Source: Nostoc sp. HK-01
GTDB lineage: Bacteria > Cyanobacteriota > Cyanobacteriia > Cyanobacteriales > Nostocaceae
Direction of reading: 5' to 3'
Assembly: GCA_003990705.1 (NCBI GenBank)
Contig: AP018318.1
Span: 1,863,501-1,927,500 of the forward strand
Length of the DNA: 64,000 bases
Made by a program: the position numbers and the translations under genes. Below the pieces are notes generated by a model. It did not search any database, was not told the DNA's origin, and saw only the letters and a list, made by a program, of their open reading frames with translations. Positions 8,767 through 17,365 of this stretch are shown here, one piece after another. How positions within the stretch are numbered: the first letter of the stretch is position 1; each line of letters begins with the position of its first letter.

Positions 8767-8877
8767 GCTTCCGCCTGTATGTTATGAGAAACAGATTGCT
8801 GTTATGTTATATCCGGCCAAGTATTTTTCATTACATAGCTGGCTACTTGTTTGTTGTTAAGCGTTTTTTCAGAGTAG

Positions 8878-9075
8878 GTACGTAGCGATTCTGTTCTTTC
8901 TAATCTTGACGCTTTACGAACCCAAATTATAGAAAATGAAAAAGTTGTGGCAGACTATTCTAAAAAATTCTTGCGTGGTATTGCTTATAAATATGGCAAC
9001 AATAATTTGAGAGTAAGGAATGGTTCAACTGAATTATTACTCTACAAAACACTCTATCGCACTACCCATAATTGA
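8878..9075 (+). pseudogene. 3' fragment of an unidentified gene
   Basis: After an in-frame stop at 8875, an open stretch of 65 codons with gene-like composition reads RSDSVLSNLDALRTQIIENE and later KKFLRGIAYKYGNN and ELLLYKTLYRTTHN, ending in TGA at 9073-9075. No ATG or GTG exists in the frame and the first possible start (TTG in FLRG) is far inside, so it appears to be the surviving tail of a gene whose 5' part was lost or replaced by the tandem repeat array just upstream. I do not recognise the family. It ends 3 nt before the convergent glycosyltransferase gene. Confidence 0.4.
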
Positions 9076-9077
9076 TA

Positions 9078-10226
9078 TCACGCCACCCAATTCCAAATAG
9101 TAAAGTTAAAGGAATATGAAAAGAGTAATATAGCAAACCAAGTTAATATTAAGTATCCCCAGCGATTTTGAGCAGAAAATAACCAGCCTAATGCTATTGA
9201 GAGCGACACAATTCCATAAGCATAACGGCTAACAGACATCAGCGCTCCAGAAAATATTATGAGTAATAATGAGCAAAAACCATAGACTACAGCAGTTTTA
9301 CTCAGATGAGTTCGAAAGCACCACAACATGTAGCCGCCGCCAAATACCATCACAACTTTAATTAAACTATCTTTGCCTACAGAAATAGCATCGTTAAATA
9401 TATACCACCAACTTGGTTGCGCCCATGCCTTTTGTACATAAACAAATGCTAAAGGATCTTGGAAATTAATGGCGCAATATAAGCTAAATGAAATTAGCCC
9501 CAATGGTACACAAAGTCCTGCAATATATGCAGTTAATGGTCTCTTTTCTTGCCAAGCAACAAAAATAAAAGTAGGTAATAATGTAATTCCTGTGGCGCGA
9601 GTTGCACTAGCCAACGCACCGCAAACAGCAGCCCAGAAATACTGACGACGATCAAATGCTCGCAAACCTGCCGTAGTCAAAAACAGAAATAAACCTTCAG
9701 TATAAATAACTGTACCGTATAAAGAAAACGGACACCAAGCCATTACAGCTGTTGTCCATCTTGCAACATTAATACCATGACGTTCTTTTGCCCAAGAATA
9801 TACCAGCAGCAGCGCCCCCAAAAAAAAGAGGTTGTTAACTACTGTCCCTGCAACTTCAAAGGGTAAGCCAAACATCATTAACCCACGGCTAATTAAGGGA
9901 AATAAGGGATAAAAAGCAACAGAATGCTGATTTCCATCATTAGCGTAGTTATAACCTTCAACAGCAATACTGCGATACCATTTACCATCCCAATGAGAAA
10001 ACAGTTCCCAACTCGGTTGAGGAAAAAAACCAGGAGTATAATCTAGTGGATATGGAGGTTGCCAATATGGATGTACTACTGATTTGTGCATTAAAGGAGC
10101 AACAACTTGCATCGCCACAATAATTACAAGTCTGCTCACCAGCCACATTAAAATTACAAAAAAATAGCCATTAATTTTGAAATTAATCTTTCTAAGTGGT
10201 ATTGGTTGATTAATAATTTTTTTCAT
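9078..10226 (-). CDS. PIG-V-like membrane mannosyltransferase family protein
   Basis: A polytopic membrane protein of 382 residues with about eight to ten hydrophobic segments. The N-terminal loop carries ELFSHWDGKWYRSIAVEGYN, which matches the (F)xxWDGxWYxxIAxxGY signature of the PIG-V/GPI-mannosyltransferase 2-like family (GT-C fold), followed by SVAFYPLFPL and IYTEGLFLFL. Such bacterial members probably transfer a sugar from a lipid-phosphate donor in the membrane; donor and acceptor are unknown. The first ATG is at 10226 (MKKIINQPIPL); a TTG five codons earlier is less likely. The gene is convergent with the fragment at 8878-9075 and follows the patatin gene on the same strand, some 300 nt away, so a shared operon is doubtful. 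Confidence 0.8.
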   Translation of the reverse strand: MKKIINQPIPLRKINFKINGYFFVILMWLVSRLVIIVAMQVVAPLMHKSVVHPYWQPPYPLDYTPGFFPQPSWELFSHWDGKWYRSIAVEGYNYANDGNQHSVAFYPLFPLISRGLMMFGLPFEVAGTVVNNLFFLGALLLVYSWAKERHGINVARWTTAVMAWCPFSLYGTVIYTEGLFLFLTTAGLRAFDRRQYFWAAVCGALASATRATGITLLPTFIFVAWQEKRPLTAYIAGLCVPLGLISFSLYCAINFQDPLAFVYVQKAWAQPSWWYIFNDAISVGKDSLIKVVMVFGGGYMLWCFRTHLSKTAVVYGFCSLLLIIFSGALMSVSRYAYGIVSLSIALGWLFSAQNRWGYLILTWFAILLFSYSFNFTIWNWVA

Positions 10227-10461
10227 ATAGATGAAAATCAAGATATTCAGATAGCCAAATTATTCAATAAATTGGGTATTTTGTGATTCAACAATAATTT
10301 ATGACTGCTCTAGGAAGCATATTTGATTTTTGAACTAGAGTAGTAGCGATCGCCTAACATTCTATACCAGTTCTCGTTGGTCTAAAGTACATTGTTCAAC
10401 CTCAATCCTTCAACTCAAATGAATTATTACTTATGACTGATAACAAAATACCATAAAAGAA

Positions 10462-10487
10462 TAGAGACGCAATCAATTGCGTCTCTA
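10462..10487. repeat. Palindrome TAGAGACGCAAT-CA-ATTGCGTCTCTA
   Basis: Twelve-base arms pair perfectly around CA. From memory this GAGACGCGATTAATCGCGTCTC-type palindrome is dispersed in Nostoc genomes. It lies 44 nt beyond the patatin stop and on the minus strand is followed by TTCTTTTATGG, so it could also act as a weak terminator. Confidence 0.65.
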
Positions 10488-10530
10488 CCTAACTATGTGA
10501 TATTAAGATAGACTTGTAAATTCTGAAAAC

Positions 10531-11625
10531 TTATATCCCAACAAGAACTGATTTTTCTGGCTGTTCTTGCTCATAAAGTCCTTGTTTTAGTTGCTGGCAA
10601 AGTTCATCTAATTCAGAATCTCGTTGCTCAATAATCTGTTTTGCTAATGTAATCAATCGTGCAATATTTTCTGGGCTTGCATCATCCATATTGTCATTAG
10701 CTTTGGTTAATTGTCTTTGAAAACGATAGTATTGTTTAGGATAACCATCAGCTTGTGGTAACAATTGCTCTAACTGACAAGCTACCGATTCACTACTACC
10801 ATCCAAGGTAATATTTAGCATTGGCTGTACCCATTGAATCAGTCCCCATTCCACAGCTTGATCGTAATTATATCGACGATTAAGAGAACCTGTACCTAAT
10901 GAGACGACCAGAATATCATTGATAGTCAGCGGTGTTTTGTCAGGCTGTTGCGGATCAGGTCTAGCGGAAGAAATTAAAGCTTCCATAATTGCCAAGGAAG
11001 TAGGATTATTAGCAAATACACCACCATCTACCAAGGCATAGTAACCACCATTTGTCGGGTCAGCTGTATCAATTTTGTAAGGTTTGAAATAAGTTGGTGC
11101 AGCAGATGTAGCCATTCCGGCTTGCTTCATGGTGTAACCGTCACAAATTTTGCGAAAGTTTTCGCCTAATTTTTGGTCTCTCACATTATTGACAAAGAAA
11201 AGAGGCATCCGCAATTCAATGTCATAACTAGTGATAAACAGGTCGGTTAATGCTTGTTTGAGAAAGGTATCTTGCAAATATTCTGTTAAAACTTCGTCTC
11301 TGCCTTTTGAAGAATATTTTGCTTTTAAAATATCATCAATTTTGATGCTTTTTGCTAGTGTAGATTCTGCAAAAATCCGCTTTCCCTCTTTACGATAGAT
11401 ATCAATTAAATCTTCTGCTTTAAAATGGGGAATATTTTGATTACTAGGATGTGGCTTAGTTAAAGCAGCAGATAAAATTCCGCCTGTTGAGGTTCCAGCA
11501 ATTAAATTAAATAGCTGACAAATCGGTTTACCTGTGCGCTTTTCGATTTCGGCTAGAATAATTGCTGGTATAACACCGCGAATACCGCCGCCGTCAATAG
11601 ACAATATTTTGTAGCGATAAGCCAT
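10531..11625 (-). CDS. Patatin-like phospholipase
   Basis: Patatin-family lipid acyl hydrolases use a Ser-Asp dyad. Seen: the oxyanion-hole glycine motif ILSIDGGGIRGVIPAIIL at residues ~7-24, the nucleophile elbow AGTSTGG (GxSxG) at about 45, and the catalytic Asp in ALVDGGVFANNPTSLA at about 200. The 364-residue length is normal for cPLA2-like bacterial patatins. I start at 11625 (MAYRYKILSIDGGG) because AGGAG lies 6 nt upstream on the minus strand; the longer frame to 11700 would add 25 residues not typical of the family. There is no signal peptide. The lipid substrate is unknown; such enzymes act in membrane lipid turnover, and some homologues are effectors of anti-phage systems, but no partner genes for that are beside it. 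Confidence 0.93.
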   Translation of the reverse strand: MAYRYKILSIDGGGIRGVIPAIILAEIEKRTGKPICQLFNLIAGTSTGGILSAALTKPHPSNQNIPHFKAEDLIDIYRKEGKRIFAESTLAKSIKIDDILKAKYSSKGRDEVLTEYLQDTFLKQALTDLFITSYDIELRMPLFFVNNVRDQKLGENFRKICDGYTMKQAGMATSAAPTYFKPYKIDTADPTNGGYYALVDGGVFANNPTSLAIMEALISSARPDPQQPDKTPLTINDILVVSLGTGSLNRRYNYDQAVEWGLIQWVQPMLNITLDGSSESVACQLEQLLPQADGYPKQYYRFQRQLTKANDNMDDASPENIARLITLAKQIIEQRDSELDELCQQLKQGLYEQEQPEKSVLVGI

Positions 11626-11762
11626 GTAATCTCCTAATCTTGATCTTGTTGGCTGTTGTTTGAGGAATAAACGAGCCAAATGTACTTTAGATAGATTCAA
11701 TAATATAGTTGTTATTATTGTGCCAAGTTCAGTATTTTTACTTGAAAATCAACATAAAAACA

Positions 11763-11797
11763 GAGACCTGGATTCTTGCAAGAAAAATCCAGGTCTC
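11763..11797 (-). terminator. Terminator downstream of the pyruvate dehydrogenase E2 gene
   Basis: Perfect 12-bp stem GAGACCTGGATT / AATCCAGGTCTC (11763-11774, 11786-11797) with an 11-nt loop. On the minus strand the hairpin is followed by TGTTTTTATG. It lies 33 nt past the E2 stop and before the patatin gene. Confidence 0.8.
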
Positions 11798-11829
11798 AAA
11801 TTTGACTTTTATTATTCGAGTAATTTAAG

Positions 11830-13137
11830 TTAGAGAGTTAAAGATTGAGCGTTAGTTTCAATCAACTTGCTCAAGTCTTGCAGGAAGGCTGCGGCGTGAG
11901 CGCCATAAATAATTCGGTGGTCACAGGTGATATTTACCTGCATTTGTTGGTGTACCCCAAATAAACCATCAGAAGTAGCTACTAGTTGGGGACGAGCCGC
12001 ACCGATCGCCAGAATTGAACCTTGACCAGGTGGTAAAATTGCATCAAAAGTATCAACACCAAACATCCCTAAGTTAGACAGTGTAAAAGTACCGCTGTTG
12101 TATTCGTCAGGTTGTAGTTGCTTGGCGCGAGCGCGGTCTACTAAAGATTTCCAATTGCGTGAGAGGGAATAAATATCTACCATATCTGCATTTCGCAATA
12201 CTGGTGTAATTAATCCGCCGTCATCCATTGCCACAGCTACAGATATGTTGATATCAGAATGATAGACAATTCCTTGATCTGAGTAGCTGGCGTTAAGTAA
12301 TGGATGTTTTTGCAATGTGACTGCAACAGCTTTCGCCAGCAGCGCGGTCATTGTCACGCCTTTAGATTTAATTTGTTTGTAAAGCTTATCTAAACCATCG
12401 GTAGTAATTGTGTAGCCTACCCGGAAAACAGGTACAGCTAAACTAGCAACCATCCCCCGAACTACAGCATTTTGCAGAGTAGTCAAAGGTACGATTTGAC
12501 CAGGAACTGCACTGGTAGCAGCGGGAACCGGTGCGGGTGCTGCGGCTGCTACCGCAGGTGCGGGTGGTTGAACTACTGGCGCAACAGTTGGTGCGGGGGT
12601 GGTGGGAGCCGCTGGTTTACCTTTATTAACTATAGCTTCCACATCTTCAGCTACAATCCGACCGTAGGGGCCACTACCTTTGAGGCTGGTTAAATCAACT
12701 TTTAATTCTTTTGCTAACTTGCGGGCGCGGGGCGAGGCGACAAGTCTACCTTCTTTGTGGTTTGAGCCGTTACCGTTGTGAGTGGTGGCGGTGGATGCGC
12801 CGACACCTGCTGTTGCTGGGACTTTTTCGGGAGCAGGTGCTGTCGCCGCAGTGCTACCAGAATTAACTAGAGATTTTGCTGCTTCAATTTCTGCTTCGGT
12901 TTCCGCAACGTAAGCGATCGCACTACCGACAGCCGCACTCTCACCAGCTTGTACAATGATGTGTGCCAGATATCCTTCATAGAAGGTTTCTACATCCATG
13001 TCTGCCTTATCTGACTCGACAACCACCACTGTCTCGCCTTTTTCCACTTTATCCCCTGGCGATTTTACCCAGGAAACGATTTTACCTTCGGTCATGGTGG
13101 AACTAAGCGCCGGCATGAATACTTCGTGAATGCTCAT
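11830..13137 (-). CDS. pdhC: Dihydrolipoamide acetyltransferase, E2 of pyruvate dehydrogenase
   Basis: E2 moves the acetyl group made by E1 from its lipoyl arm to CoA. The 435-residue protein has one lipoyl domain (residues 1-80) with the lipoylated Lys in VVESDKADMDVE, an Ala/Thr/Pro linker, an E3-binding domain (SPRARKLAKELKVDLTSL, ~133-170), a second Ala/Pro-rich linker, and the catalytic domain with the active His in TCDHRIIYGAHAAAFLQ near the end. Most E2 enzymes have HxxxDG; Tyr replaces the Asp here, which I recall from plastid-type E2 proteins, so this fits a cyanobacterial/chloroplast E2. It is monocistronic here, with the E1 and E3 genes elsewhere. A terminator follows at 11763-11797. 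Confidence 0.95.
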   Translation of the reverse strand: MSIHEVFMPALSSTMTEGKIVSWVKSPGDKVEKGETVVVVESDKADMDVETFYEGYLAHIIVQAGESAAVGSAIAYVAETEAEIEAAKSLVNSGSTAATAPAPEKVPATAGVGASTATTHNGNGSNHKEGRLVASPRARKLAKELKVDLTSLKGSGPYGRIVAEDVEAIVNKGKPAAPTTPAPTVAPVVQPPAPAVAAAAPAPVPAATSAVPGQIVPLTTLQNAVVRGMVASLAVPVFRVGYTITTDGLDKLYKQIKSKGVTMTALLAKAVAVTLQKHPLLNASYSDQGIVYHSDINISVAVAMDDGGLITPVLRNADMVDIYSLSRNWKSLVDRARAKQLQPDEYNSGTFTLSNLGMFGVDTFDAILPPGQGSILAIGAARPQLVATSDGLFGVHQQMQVNITCDHRIIYGAHAAAFLQDLSKLIETNAQSLTL

Positions 13138-13779
13138 ATATGGTGGTTTCAGAATCGATAAATAATTTATGGACTTTAACAGCTTTTGCCAGATCGAATT
13201 GTATCTTGGCTAGAGAGTTTTCGACTTTCTATTTTATGTCACTGAGCAGGAAACAATATCTGGGTGACGCTGAAAATTATTAATGAACGCCGTGTGCAAC
13301 TTTTTCTCACCACAGCACGCCTCCCCAATGTAATCGATTTTCACCACCCCAGTGGTCACAAATGCCTTGAGTAAAATCGGATACTCCCCAGGAGAGAGAA
13401 CTGATGTCGTATGCAGTTTCCGCGTCAGGTTTACCAGCGTGAGTACCAAAACGCTCGACTCAAACCAGACATTTTAAGCCCAGGCATTGAGCAGAATTGT
13501 TTTGCCGCTGCTCAAATACGATGCTCAACAATAGTGATTATTTATAGGTGTCTGCTTAAACTATCTTCCAGCTTACGGAATACTTTTTGCGCTATCTTAT
13601 CTAACTTAAGTACTAAGCTAACTGGTAATTCATCCAGAATCATCTATTGATATTTTCATCATAAAGTATAAGTCAGAAATAATAAATCTATTCCTGAATT
13701 CAGCCATCAGTCAGAGGATTTAAAACATAATAATGTTTAGTCTAGAGGTAAAAATACATTCCTCAAGAATTTCTCAACT
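13138..13779. other. 640-base gap upstream of the divergent E2 and first DUF2382 genes
   Basis: This divergent intergenic region should hold promoters for both neighbours. A short open frame on the minus strand at 13234-13449 (71 codons; includes TTSVLSPGEYPILLKAFVTT and VVKIDYIGEACCGEKK) reads somewhat like protein but has no Shine-Dalgarno sequence and no family I know. The plus-strand frame 13411-13650 looks random. I call neither. Confidence 0.4.
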
Positions 13780-14622
13780 ATGCCTCTTTATAAACTCGAA
13801 GAATTTGACCCCCAATACCTAGAAACATTTAACGGTGATGATGTTAAAGAATTAGATCTCTATACTGAAGGAGGAATTAAAGTTGGTTCAGTTAGTGATG
13901 CTTTAGTTGACCAAAATGGGCGTTTTCGCTATTTAGTAATTGACACAGGCTTTGACACATTTGGTAAAAGCATTTTACTACCGATTGGCCTTTCACGTAT
14001 TAATTATCCAGAAAAACGGGTATATGTTGATGGACTTAGCAAACAGCAAGTAGAAATGTTACCTGAGTACCATGAAAGCTATACAGTTGATGAAGACTAC
14101 GAAGAAAGAGTACGCAATGTATTTCGTCCAGCCAACAGCAATTTAACTTACGATCGCAATACATACAATTATCAAACAGAACCGAATTTATACGATTTGA
14201 ATGAACAAAATCATCAAACTCTCAGACTTTACGAAGAACGGCTAATAGCAAATAAGCATCGCGTTAAAACTGGGGAAGTAACAGTTGGTAAACATATTGA
14301 AACAGAAACTGCACGAGTTACAGTCCCCATTCAAAAAGAGCGCGTAGTTATCGAGCGAGTTTCCCCAGCCGAAACAGAAACATTTGTCGAACCTAACGAA
14401 CTCCATTTTCAAGAGGGTGAAGTAGCACGCATAGAAGTATACGAAGAAACACCAGAAATTCGCAAAGAAGCGTTTGTTCGGGAAGAAGTACGAGTTAAAA
14501 AATTAGTAGAGCGAGATACAGTCGAAGCAGAAGAAACAATTCGACGAGAAGAGTTAGATATTAATACTACAGGTGAATTGCATGTAGATGATGCTGCTAG
14601 AAATAGCCAGGGGACTCTTTAA
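13780..14622 (+). CDS. PRC-barrel and DUF2382 (YsnF/AvaK) protein, copy 1
   Basis: A soluble 280-residue protein. Residues ~20-90 form a PRC barrel (VGSVSDALVDQNGRFRYLVI, ILLPIGLSRINYPEKRVYV); residues ~150-270 form the DUF2382 domain, beginning QTLRLYEERLIANKHRVKTG and ending EEVRVKKLVERDTVEAEETI. The middle is charged and low-complexity. DUF2382 proteins include YsnF, a Bacillus general-stress protein, and AvaK, an akinete marker of Anabaena variabilis; their biochemical role is not known. It is the first of three related genes on the same strand, about 50% alike to copy 2 by eye, each separated by a hairpin and a 100-330 nt gap, so they are probably expressed separately under stress or differentiation. 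Confidence 0.93.
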   Translation: MPLYKLEEFDPQYLETFNGDDVKELDLYTEGGIKVGSVSDALVDQNGRFRYLVIDTGFDTFGKSILLPIGLSRINYPEKRVYVDGLSKQQVEMLPEYHESYTVDEDYEERVRNVFRPANSNLTYDRNTYNYQTEPNLYDLNEQNHQTLRLYEERLIANKHRVKTGEVTVGKHIETETARVTVPIQKERVVIERVSPAETETFVEPNELHFQEGEVARIEVYEETPEIRKEAFVREEVRVKKLVERDTVEAEETIRREELDINTTGELHVDDAARNSQGTL

Positions 14623-14658
14623 TTGAGCCAAAACATATCTAAATCAAAGTAGTTATCT

Positions 14659-14703
14659 CATTAGTCATTTGTAGTTCTAAAAATTAGCAACAAATGGCTA
14701 ATG
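14659..14703. terminator. Hairpin downstream of DUF2382 copy 1
   Basis: Arms CATTAGTCATTTGT (14659-14672) and ACAAATGGCTAATG (14690-14703) pair at 13 of 14 positions. No good T-run follows, so it may be a processing or attenuation hairpin. The rest of the 330-nt gap to copy 2 is AT-rich with nothing else clear. Confidence 0.45.
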
Positions 14704-14952
14704 AATGACTATCTATTTTGTAGCTGATTTTTGGTGAAATTGATATCACATAAACTTTAATTATAAATTCGATATTGTGGCATGATATTTTTAATCATGT
14801 CATTCTTTAAATGAAATTTGCCCAGTCATAAAAATCTATCACTTTTGATAATCTTGACTTAAGGCAATTCATTCGAGAGAAAGATGTATTTTACGGAATA
14901 AATTTTTACATTAATAGTCGAAAGTCTTATAAGAGTTCAGAGGTAAAATATA

Positions 14953-15852
14953 ATGGCTCTTTACAAATTAAATGAATTTGATCCTAACTATCGTGACTCT
15001 TTTCAAGGTAACGATATTAAAGGGTTAGGCGTATATACAGAAGGAACTGATGAGAAAATTGGTACAGTCAATGATGTTTTAGTAGACGATGAAGGACATT
15101 TTCGCTATTTAGTTGTTGACTTAGGTTTTTGGATTTTTGGTAAAAAAGTATTATTGCCAGTTGGTCGAAGCCGCATTGATTATGGTCGCGATCGCGTCTA
15201 TGCTGTTGGCATGACCAGAGACCAAGCAGAAGACTTACCAGAATTTGATGAACGCCAAGTTGATTACGATTATGAAGAACGGGTACGCGGCGTTTATCGC
15301 AATCCAAAATATAGCACCACTGCTGTAGACACAGCTACACCTGTAGATACATCTGCAACATTAGATACAGGTTATACAGCAGCAACACCAGCCACAACAC
15401 CGAATTTTAGCCGTGACACCTATAATTACGACGAAGAGCCTTCTTTATTTGGGTTAAATGATCGAGATCATCAAACCTTGAGGCTATATGAAGAGCGCCT
15501 AGTTGCAAATAAGAAACGTCAAAAAACTGGCGAAGTAGCTGTTGGTAAGCGCATAGAAACCGAAACGGCAAGAGTAGCAGTTCCAGTAGAAAGTGAACAT
15601 GTTGTCATTGAACGCATTACCCCAGATGATGCTGGTAGAGCTATTTCTCCTGGTGAAGCTGACTTCCGTGAAGGAGAAGTTGCGCGTGTAGAAATTTATG
15701 AAGAAACTGCTGACATTCGCAAAGAAGCATTTGTCCGCGAAGAAGTTAGAGTCAGAAAAGTGGTAGAACAAGATACCGTTGAAGCTCAAGAAACAATCCG
15801 CCGGGAAGAGTTAGATGTGAATGCTCCTGGACTCCCCATTGAAGAACGCTAA
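14953..15852 (+). CDS. PRC-barrel and DUF2382 (YsnF/AvaK) protein, copy 2
   Basis: Paralogue of the preceding gene: 299 residues, start MALYKLNEFDPNYRDSFQGN against MPLYKLEEFDPQYLETFNGD. PRC barrel at ~20-95 (IGTVNDVLVDDEGHFRYLVV, VLLPVGRSRIDYGRDRVYAV), a Thr/Ala/Pro-rich linker at ~120-150 that copy 1 lacks, and DUF2382 at ~165-290 (QTLRLYEERLVANKKRQKTG to EEVRVRKVVEQDTVEAQETI). AGGT lies shortly upstream of the ATG. Presumed cytoplasmic stress or akinete-type protein; function unknown. Similarity to copy 1 runs full length apart from the linker, indicating tandem duplication. Confidence 0.93.
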   Translation: MALYKLNEFDPNYRDSFQGNDIKGLGVYTEGTDEKIGTVNDVLVDDEGHFRYLVVDLGFWIFGKKVLLPVGRSRIDYGRDRVYAVGMTRDQAEDLPEFDERQVDYDYEERVRGVYRNPKYSTTAVDTATPVDTSATLDTGYTAATPATTPNFSRDTYNYDEEPSLFGLNDRDHQTLRLYEERLVANKKRQKTGEVAVGKRIETETARVAVPVESEHVVIERITPDDAGRAISPGEADFREGEVARVEIYEETADIRKEAFVREEVRVRKVVEQDTVEAQETIRREELDVNAPGLPIEER

Positions 15853-15903
15853 TTCACAATAATGATTAGTTAATTAATTATTGACTAATCATTAATTAGA
15901 CAT

Positions 15904-15941
15904 AGTACAGGTAAAGTGAGTTAATCAGCTTTACCTGTACT
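15904..15941. terminator. Hairpin between DUF2382 copies 2 and 3
   Basis: Perfect 13-bp stem AGTACAGGTAAAG / CTTTACCTGTACT (15904-15916, 15929-15941) with a 12-nt loop, 52 nt after the stop of copy 2. The tail TTATAACTAT is a weak U-run. A smaller ATTAGT/ACTAAT hairpin precedes it. Confidence 0.6.
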
Positions 15942-15977
15942 TATAACTATCAAATTAGGGTGATAAATAGCCAACCC

Positions 15978-16862
15978 ATGATCAATAATATTGAACAAAT
16001 TAATCAAAAACCTAGTATTCATAACTTATTAGCAAGTTTAAAAATTAAGGTCGCAAGTTTTGACGTTATAGATAATCAAGGTCAACTGGTTGGCAAAGTC
16101 AAAGATTTAATCTTAGATAATCAGCGGCGACTAAATTTAGTTATATCCCAACAGGTAAATATTCTCCCAGAAAGCGAACAACCAGTAATCAAAGAAAAGT
16201 TGGCTCTGGTGTGGAGCCAAAAAATTCAAAGAATAGACACTATTACTAAATCTATTTTTTTAAACATAGATGCAGCAGTAATTGAATATATGCCTGAAGA
16301 TTTAAAACATCAAATAATTGGATATCAGGTATTATCTGATAATACTACCGAGCAAGTAGACCAGGCTGAAATAGAGAATAGTAGTATGGAAACAGCTAAT
16401 TTAGAGGAATTTTCGGAAGAAACAATTGTTCGTTTACTAGAAGAACAGTTAGTAGTTGATAGCAGTATACATAAAATTGGCGAAGTAATTGTTCGTAAAG
16501 AAATTGAAACCCGGATGGTACAAGTTCCTGTCCGACGTGAAAAATTAATTGTCGAACAAGTTAGTCCGCAACATAAGCAGCTTGCAGAAATTGATTTAGG
16601 TTTAGAGGAAATTTCTGAGATTGCTTTAGCTGAATCTGGAAATACAGCAGGTAGTAACTTCGCCAGTGATTTAACAGTGAGTGGAGAATTTAGCTCACCT
16701 AAAATCGCCAGCTTACTATTAAATGCGATCGCTCTCGAAAAAAATCATGGCTGTCAGCGAGTGCGAGTCTCTATTTTATGTGAAGATGAATCACTCAAAC
16801 AAAAATATCAAGAATGGTTTGACCGCTGTTCTCAAGGTCAACAAGATAAATTTGTTTCATAA
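15978..16862 (+). CDS. Divergent DUF2382 protein, copy 3
   Basis: A third, diverged family member of about 294 residues. The N-terminal part is PRC-like (VIDNQGQLVGKVKDLILDNQ), and the C-terminal half has a shortened DUF2382 (EEQLVVDSSIHKIGEVIVRK, VQVPVRREKLIVEQVSP). The last ~70 residues (ASLLLNAIALEKNHGCQRVR) are not shared with copies 1 and 2. The start is uncertain: an in-frame GTG at 15960 adds six codons, and neither start has a good Shine-Dalgarno sequence. A strong terminator follows the stop. Role presumed like that of its neighbours but unknown. Confidence 0.85.
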   Translation: MINNIEQINQKPSIHNLLASLKIKVASFDVIDNQGQLVGKVKDLILDNQRRLNLVISQQVNILPESEQPVIKEKLALVWSQKIQRIDTITKSIFLNIDAAVIEYMPEDLKHQIIGYQVLSDNTTEQVDQAEIENSSMETANLEEFSEETIVRLLEEQLVVDSSIHKIGEVIVRKEIETRMVQVPVRREKLIVEQVSPQHKQLAEIDLGLEEISEIALAESGNTAGSNFASDLTVSGEFSSPKIASLLLNAIALEKNHGCQRVRVSILCEDESLKQKYQEWFDRCSQGQQDKFVS

Positions 16863-16882
16863 GTTTCTAGCAGATGATTAAT

Positions 16883-16913
16883 AGTAGGGTGAAAATTTTC
16901 ACCCTACTTTTTT
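16883..16913 (+). terminator. Rho-independent terminator after DUF2382 copy 3
   Basis: Perfect 13-bp palindrome AGTAGGGTGAAAA / TTTTCACCCTACT (16883-16895, 16896-16908) followed by TTTTTT, starting 20 nt after the stop codon. Confidence 0.88.
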
Positions 16914-17365
16914 ATGCCTTTTATTACCATTAATAAAGCCCCCAAGAATTTTCTTGAGGAGCTTGCTGAGTATGAAACAGTAAATGAATAAAATTTATCT
17001 TTATTAGTTTGTCTCCACATCTTACCAAAGATATGGTTTATCGTGTTCTGATGTAATTGATGAACTACAAATACAGCAAGAGTCATCATATAGAATTACT
17101 ACAGACTTGATTTCTAGATTTTAGTCTGAGCTTGGGTACTGTCCTAATTTTAAATCTGCTGTATAAAAATACTTATACATCTAACTAGAGTTTTTATCTC
17201 TCTCAAGTTAGAGGAAAAAAATTGTTCAAAGGATAGAAGAAAAATTAATTGTAAAAGCATAACTTAATTATATAAATTACTCAGATTGAAAACAGAATTA
17301 GCTGAAAATAGCTCTAAGAATTTGTAGAACTAGATCATTGCTTGTAAAAATAAAGAGGTTTAACT
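16914..17365. other. 450-base gap before the lipoprotein gene
   Basis: AT-rich with no credible gene. Short inverted repeats occur, for example CTAACTAGAG/CTCAAGTTAG around 17182-17211, possibly part of the promoter region of the lipoprotein gene. No recognised operator or known element seen. Confidence 0.4.

Noticed and set aside
8619-8885. Plus-strand open frame with a 14-residue repeat
   Set aside because: Produced by the 42-bp tandem array (42 is a multiple of three). No Shine-Dalgarno site and random sequence after the array.
10531-11625. Patatin as effector of a CBASS- or STAND-type defence system
   Set aside because: No cyclase, sensor or other defence gene adjoins it; neighbours are pyruvate dehydrogenase E2 and a glycosyltransferase.
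13411-13650. 79-codon plus-strand frame in the E2/DUF2382 gap
   Set aside because: No ribosome site, composition not protein-like, and it overlaps an equally weak minus-strand frame.
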